From JBLHHI01 sp047614125 (GTDB taxonomy: Bacteria; Bacteroidota; Bacteroidia; NS11-12g; UBA9320), in assembly GCA_047614125.1 (NCBI GenBank), contig JBLHHI010000068.1:1-17610 (forward strand): 17,610 bases of DNA, in the 5' to 3' direction. Both the position numbers and the translations under genes were made by a program. Position 1 is the stretch's first letter; every line of letters starts with the position of its first letter. Below, piece after piece: positions 13,957 through 17,610 of this stretch. The notes under the pieces were generated by a model that worked only from the letters and a program-made list of their open reading frames with translations, had not been told where the DNA came from and ran no database searches.

Positions 13957-14832
13957 ATGAAACTAAACGGAAAAGAAGTTGCCGATCAGATAAAATTGGA
14001 GATCGCAGAAGAAGTTCAATTACTCCTAAAAGCCGGACACAGAGCACCGCATTTGGTAGCTATTCTTGTTGGAGAGGATGGTGCCAGCAAAACATATGTA
14101 AAAAACAAAGAATTAGCGTGTGCCAAAGTTGGATTCGAATCTACTTTAATTCGCCTATCGGATACCACTTCAGAAGCAGATCTCATTCAGAAAATTAAAG
14201 ACATAAACAACAACGACGGCATTGATGGCCTCATTGTTCAACTTCCCCTTCCAAAACACATTTCCGAAAACAACGTTACGCAAGCCATCGATCCGGCTAA
14301 AGATGTGGATGGTTTTCACGATGTAAACGTTGGCAAGCTCACCAAAGGCGAAGACACCTTTATATCGGCCACTCCGTTTGGAATCATTCAATTACTCGAA
14401 CGATATAAGGTTGAAACTTCTGGCAAACACTGCGTTGTGGTAGGTAGAAGCAACATTGTTGGCCGCCCCATGAGTATTTTAATGTCTCGCAATGGAAACC
14501 CCGGAAATTCAACGGTAACCCTTTGTCACAGCCGAACACCAAACTTAGCCGAGTTTACCAAAGCCGCCGACATCGTAATTGTTGCGCTCGGTAAACCAGA
14601 ATTTGTAACCGGCGAAATGATTAAAGCTGGTGCCGTTGTTATTGATGTTGGAATTACTCGAGTTACCGATGATTCGCCAAAAGGATATAGTCTCAAAGGA
14701 GATGTTCACTACGATTCGTGTGCAGAAATAGCCTCGTACATTACTCCAGTTCCGGGTGGAGTTGGACCGATGACGATTATTGGATTGATGCAAAACACGC
14801 TAAAATCACACAAAATTAAATTCAATGCCTAA
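13957..14832 (+). CDS. folD: Bifunctional methylenetetrahydrofolate dehydrogenase/cyclohydrolase
   Basis: 291 residues, family length. FolD interconverts 5,10-methylene-THF and 10-formyl-THF through NADP-dependent dehydrogenase and cyclohydrolase steps in cytoplasmic one-carbon metabolism. Visible signatures: GASKTYVKNKE with the active-site Tyr47 and Lys51, VQLPLPKH (94-101), KDVDGFH with Asp118, the dinucleotide-binding VVGRSNIVGRP (161-171), DVGI (230-233) and the C-terminal TPVPGGVGPMT (263-273). All expected catalytic positions are present. The ATG is preceded by a perfect -7 box. The end overlaps queE by 8 bases, so the two are cotranscribed, although their pathways differ. Confidence 0.97.
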   Translation: MKLNGKEVADQIKLEIAEEVQLLLKAGHRAPHLVAILVGEDGASKTYVKNKELACAKVGFESTLIRLSDTTSEADLIQKIKDINNNDGIDGLIVQLPLPKHISENNVTQAIDPAKDVDGFHDVNVGKLTKGEDTFISATPFGIIQLLERYKVETSGKHCVVVGRSNIVGRPMSILMSRNGNPGNSTVTLCHSRTPNLAEFTKAADIVIVALGKPEFVTGEMIKAGAVVIDVGITRVTDDSPKGYSLKGDVHYDSCAEIASYITPVPGGVGPMTIIGLMQNTLKSHKIKFNA

Positions 14833-15430
14833 CGCTGCTCTTCCAGTAATGGAAGAATTTTACACCATTCAGGGAGAAGGTTTTCACACCGGCCGTGCCG
14901 CGTACTTTATTCGTTTGGCTGGATGCGATGTTGGTTGCGTTTGGTGCGATGTGAAGGAAAGTTGGCATACCGAAGGATATCCAACCAAAACACCTGAAGA
15001 ATTGGCGCTACGCGCTTCTGCGCAACCCTCCGAAATTGTGGTAATTACAGGTGGCGAACCCGCAATGTATGACCTTACCGCACTTTGTTTCGAATTGCAC
15101 AAGGTTGGCAAAAAAGTTCACATTGAAACATCGGGTGCTCATCCCATTCGGGGCAGTTTTGATTGGATTTGTTTCTCTCCTAAAAAGTTTAAAGCGCCCA
15201 TTGATGAAGCTGCTGGTATGGCGCACGAACTCAAAGTAATCATCTTTAATAAATCTGATTTTACTTGGGCCCTGAGTTTCGAAAACCTGGTCCCCTCCCA
15301 CTGCATTAAATACCTGCAACCCGAATGGAGCAGGCACGAAGAAGTTCAACCGAGCATGGTCGACTTCGTTCAAAGTAATCCGGATTGGCGCATTGGCCTT
15401 CAAACTCATAAATTTCTTGGCGTTGAGTAA
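14825..15430 (+). CDS. queE: 7-carboxy-7-deazaguanine synthase (radical SAM)
   Basis: 201 residues. QueE converts 6-carboxytetrahydropterin to 7-carboxy-7-deazaguanine, the ring-contracting step toward queuosine and other 7-deazaguanines. Evidence: EEFYTIQGEGFHTGRAAYFIRL (10-31), the [4Fe-4S]/SAM cluster motif CDVGCVWC (Cys34, Cys38, Cys41) followed by DVKESW, the GGEP motif (76-79, ITGGEPA), HIETSG after it, and a short C-terminal region with KYLQPEW. The compact length fits QueE rather than larger radical SAM enzymes. ATG at 14825 overlaps the folD stop (ATGCCTAA), giving coupled translation. No queC, queD or queF lies in the window, so the rest of the pathway must be elsewhere. Confidence 0.95.
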   Translation: MPNAALPVMEEFYTIQGEGFHTGRAAYFIRLAGCDVGCVWCDVKESWHTEGYPTKTPEELALRASAQPSEIVVITGGEPAMYDLTALCFELHKVGKKVHIETSGAHPIRGSFDWICFSPKKFKAPIDEAAGMAHELKVIIFNKSDFTWALSFENLVPSHCIKYLQPEWSRHEEVQPSMVDFVQSNPDWRIGLQTHKFLGVE

Positions 15431-15455
15431 AGTAAAAGCCCGAATGGAATCCAGG

Positions 15456-16283
15456 TTAAAACTCCACATGCAAATGATCGTCGTGGCGTACCGCTCGACA
15501 ACCATGAAATCGTATTTCCGATTGAGTTAGGCTCAAACGCTGCTTTAAATAAGGTTCAATAAATATTTTTTTTGCGTTGGACGAGATCAGACTTTCAATC
15601 AAGTCTTTGGTCAGTTCAGCACTAAATTTCTTTTTTGTGTTGGAAGAAGTGAACCAATATCGAGTTGGGTCGTATTGCCAATATCCAGCCTTAACACATT
15701 GGTTAATTTGATCCACTTCGTTGGGTAGTGGTTTTTCATACACACCGTATCCCAACACAGATGGAGCGCCTGCGCTGTATTTACCACTTTTATTATCAAG
15801 GTATTGAAAACACAAGTCAATCTTTCTTCCATCTCTATGACCAAGGTGCGGAAAGATTGGAAAGCCATCCATAAAAGGAAAACCAGCATCCAAAAAAATG
15901 ATAAATTGATCTTTAGACAAACGATGGGAAGCAAAGACCATCGCATTGGCAACGCCTGGTTTTAAATAATGTCGATTGGCCAAAATAGTTGCAAAATTGT
16001 GCGGTTTCAGTTGCTCGGATTTGTTGTAAATCGACACCCTGCCAAACAAAGGGGCCAACTTTGGAATGAGAAGTATTGAAGTAAGAGCATGAACTGCAGC
16101 TATGGTTAACATGAAGAAAAGCGTCATCCACCGTCTGTGCAATCTAGAACGCATCCAACCAAAGTAAACGGCCATAGAGACCAAAAGGCACAAGCCTCCA
16201 ACCTGACTCCAAGCCGTTAAAAACAAAAAGAGGAACACGAGGAAAACTCCATTGAACCACCTTCGTTTTTTAGATTTTGCCAT
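15456..16283 (-). CDS. Membrane-anchored LAS-type metallopeptidase-like protein
   Basis: 275 residues. Residues about 10-75 contain two or three hydrophobic segments. The C-terminal soluble domain shows the HxxxxxxD pattern in GHRDGRKIDL (His149, Asp156) and a terminal HDDHLHVEF with His270-x-His272. This matches the zinc-ligand arrangement of LAS (lysostaphin/D-Ala-D-Ala) peptidases such as MepA and VanX (S-H-x6-D ... HxH). MepA-like enzymes cut murein peptide cross-links. Here the substrate is unproven. The closing FHGCRAVRHDDH pattern recalls a Bacteroidota protein family of similar size. The start ATG overlaps the stop of the CAP gene upstream by one base (TAATG), so both are coupled, suggesting an envelope-linked role for the pair. 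It converges on queE with a 25-base gap and no clear terminator. Confidence 0.75.
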   Translation of the reverse strand: MAKSKKRRWFNGVFLVFLFLFLTAWSQVGGLCLLVSMAVYFGWMRSRLHRRWMTLFFMLTIAAVHALTSILLIPKLAPLFGRVSIYNKSEQLKPHNFATILANRHYLKPGVANAMVFASHRLSKDQFIIFLDAGFPFMDGFPIFPHLGHRDGRKIDLCFQYLDNKSGKYSAGAPSVLGYGVYEKPLPNEVDQINQCVKAGYWQYDPTRYWFTSSNTKKKFSAELTKDLIESLISSNAKKIFIEPYLKQRLSLTQSEIRFHGCRAVRHDDHLHVEF

Positions 16284-16846
16284 TAATCTTTATATGGATA
16301 ACCCATAACTTCAACTGCGTACACTGTAGATGTTTTGTCATCGTAAACCATGCTTAACCCACTAAAAGTGAACCGGTTGTACAACATATTAACTTGATGG
16401 TGTGGTGAAAAGTACCACGCGTTAAATAAATATTTAGCCAATTGTGAATACGTGGTTATAGTAACCACCTCATCAATACCCTCGTTGCTTTTTTGATAGC
16501 TTGCCTTAAATAGGGTCAGGCTCGCCGTGTTTTCGCCCAGACCCTGAAAAGACCCACCGTAGAGCTCCACACGTTTGCGAACATTCGATTTCAATACATT
16601 CGTTTGGTGGTGTGAAAGCTTTCCTATTTTTTTCATGTAAGCTGCTTGATCTGCGGCCGCTTTTTTCAGCTTCCCATCCGGCATTAACTCGGCCAGCTGT
16701 TTGGATAACCGTGCTTCATTCACCAGCTTTAATACCATTTCTTCCACCCGGTCTGCCTTAAAGTTGGCAACATCAATTTCATCTGTATCGGCGTTGATTA
16801 ATAGGCCAGTAAACAGCAAAACAGTTATGAGACATGCTTTTTTCAT
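16283..16846 (-). CDS. Secreted CAP-domain (SCP/PR1-like) protein
   Basis: 187 residues from the ATG at 16846; a GTG 9 bases upstream is less natural. A signal peptide (MKKACLITVLLFTGLLINA) precedes the CAP domain: NEARLSKQLAELMPDGKLKKAA (43-64), His79/His80 in GKLSHHQT, GLGENTAS (102-109), WYFSPHHQVNML (144-155) with the usual W..S..H..N.L, and FTFSGLSMVYDD (159-170). These are the CAP cavity residues (two His, Glu105). It is exported to the periplasm or beyond. The biochemical role of bacterial CAP proteins is poorly known. It is translated with the LAS-type peptidase downstream. Confidence 0.88.
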   Translation of the reverse strand: MKKACLITVLLFTGLLINADTDEIDVANFKADRVEEMVLKLVNEARLSKQLAELMPDGKLKKAAADQAAYMKKIGKLSHHQTNVLKSNVRKRVELYGGSFQGLGENTASLTLFKASYQKSNEGIDEVVTITTYSQLAKYLFNAWYFSPHHQVNMLYNRFTFSGLSMVYDDKTSTVYAVEVMGYPYKD

Positions 16847-16904
16847 ATTGTACACAGTTCAAATTTTATACCTTACTAAAGTAATACATAAAGAACGCAT
16901 TAAA

Positions 16905-17492
16905 TTACTTTTCAATACACACCAAGGTGTCAAGTTGATATTTATATTTTTCACGTAAGATGGAATCCAGTTTTATCAGTTCACCTACGCGTTTTGAGCG
17001 CCAAACCGATTTGTGGAATTGAACCATAAAGGAGGGTAGATATACCATGTTGGAGTCGGCTTGATTAAAGTGCCGATTAATGGAATAATCCACTTTTAAC
17101 TTACCTTCATACATGCGGTCCATATTTAATGTAAGATCCTCGGTATCAATTAGTAATTGATCCATCTTACGTTGTCGAAACAATAACGTATTTAACTCGA
17201 CGTTTTGAATGCTCAGCTGAGTTTCCAAACTATTAATTCGTTCCGATTTCTGCCGTATCTCGTTGTCGTTTTGTTTAAAAATATTCTGATACGTTTCGTA
17301 ACTTCCCATGTTATATATGGTAAGTTTTGTGCTTGCCAGCTTATGACTGGCCAGTTTATATTGGAGGGAATCAATTTCCAATTTAGTAAACTCAAGCCCG
17401 TACACCCAAAGCTTGATAGAGTGCGTTGAATCTGTGTAATTGAAAGAAGAATTGGTGGCTTGATGATTTTCATCGTTCACATATTTGGTCAC
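16905..17492 (-). CDS. Coiled-coil protein, probably 5'-truncated
   Basis: 195 residues from a GTG at 17492. No family is recognised. Residues about 70-125 (NDNEIRQKSERINSLETQLS and onward) are a strong coiled coil. The rest is charged with no membrane segment or signal peptide. The frame is open upstream of the GTG right through the MITE-like repeat beginning at 17517 to the window edge, without a recognisable start. This suggests that the native 5' end was replaced by the inserted element. A genuine short protein starting at the GTG is the alternative. It is separated from the CAP gene by 58 bases in the same direction. Confidence 0.5.
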   Translation of the reverse strand: MTKYVNDENHQATNSSFNYTDSTHSIKLWVYGLEFTKLEIDSLQYKLASHKLASTKLTIYNMGSYETYQNIFKQNDNEIRQKSERINSLETQLSIQNVELNTLLFRQRKMDQLLIDTEDLTLNMDRMYEGKLKVDYSINRHFNQADSNMVYLPSFMVQFHKSVWRSKRVGELIKLDSILREKYKYQLDTLVCIEK

Positions 17493-17516
17493 AAAATTTT
17501 GAGCCCTATTCTTAAA

Positions 17517-17610
17517 ACCTGAGTTCGATTCATATTTTGAATTCAGAACGCTTGTGAACAGTGAGTTTCGAGTAAAAATTGTGAAGACAGGGCGGGCCCT
17601 TTCGAGTAAT
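17517..17610. mobile_element. MITE-like element, partial (copy C, inverted relative to B)
   Basis: Begins ACCTGAGTTCGATTCAT and continues to the window edge. Its reverse complement matches 10245-10338 with two differences in 94 bases by eye. TAAA at 17513-17516 precedes it, as before copy B. The element continues outside the window, so whether it is a MITE or the end of a full insertion sequence is open. Confidence 0.75.

Noticed and set aside
13929..14198. Plus-strand frame overlapping the start of folD
   Set aside because: It is a +1-frame-type shadow of folD, which has every catalytic motif.
15008..15505. 165-codon minus-strand ORF across queE
   Set aside because: Antisense to a well-supported queE and into the LAS-type gene; no domain.

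Overview
The window looks like a chromosomal segment of a Bacteroidota bacterium, probably a marine or cold-habitat member of the Flavobacteriales or a relative (the order is inference). Evidence: C-terminal type IX secretion (T9SS) sorting domains on secreted proteins, N-terminal lipoprotein signals with loose lipoboxes, Bacteroidota-type -7 boxes (TAnnTTTG) with little Shine-Dalgarno sequence, and protein families typical of the phylum. The DNA is AT-leaning. It mixes conserved housekeeping genes with accessory and mobile DNA.

Layout. 1-1806 (+): a tandem array of small DUF6252-like lipoproteins. It starts with the last codons of a fourth copy cut by the window edge, and a 93-bp direct repeat carrying a terminator separates two of the copies. 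1934-4652 (-): a secreted protein with a CsgG/LpoB-like N-terminal domain, a conserved hypothetical protein, and a PhnA-domain zinc-ribbon protein. 4975-5164: 83-bp tandem repeats built on a palindromic element that also encodes the end of xseB. 5135-6757 (-): xseA-xseB, exonuclease VII. 6947-7730 (-): the tail of a T9SS cargo gene joined to an N-terminal fragment of an IS66 transposase. 7778-9760 (-): a T9SS-sorted protein with two tandem DUF3494 (ice-binding-like) domains. 9761-10662: a non-coding stretch with palindromes, a 261-bp MITE-like element with terminal inverted repeats and a possible TAAA target duplication, and the relic of a small Cys-rich gene with an in-frame TAG.

10663-13830 (-): an operon-like set of two paralogous lipoproteins followed by a subtilisin-family (S8) protease. 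13957-15430 (+): folD and queE, overlapping, for one-carbon metabolism and 7-deazaguanine (queuosine precursor) synthesis. 15456-16846 (-): a CAP-domain protein coupled to a membrane-anchored LAS-type metallopeptidase-like protein. 16905-17492 (-): a coiled-coil protein whose 5' region abuts another copy of the MITE-like repeat, which runs off the window.

The main points of interest are the double ice-binding-like protein flanked by mobile DNA on both sides, and the previously unannotated repeat family (three copies, two almost identical over 94 bp). The rest is mostly ordinary Bacteroidota gene content. I see no CRISPR array, no tRNA or rRNA, and no recognisable multi-gene defence system.
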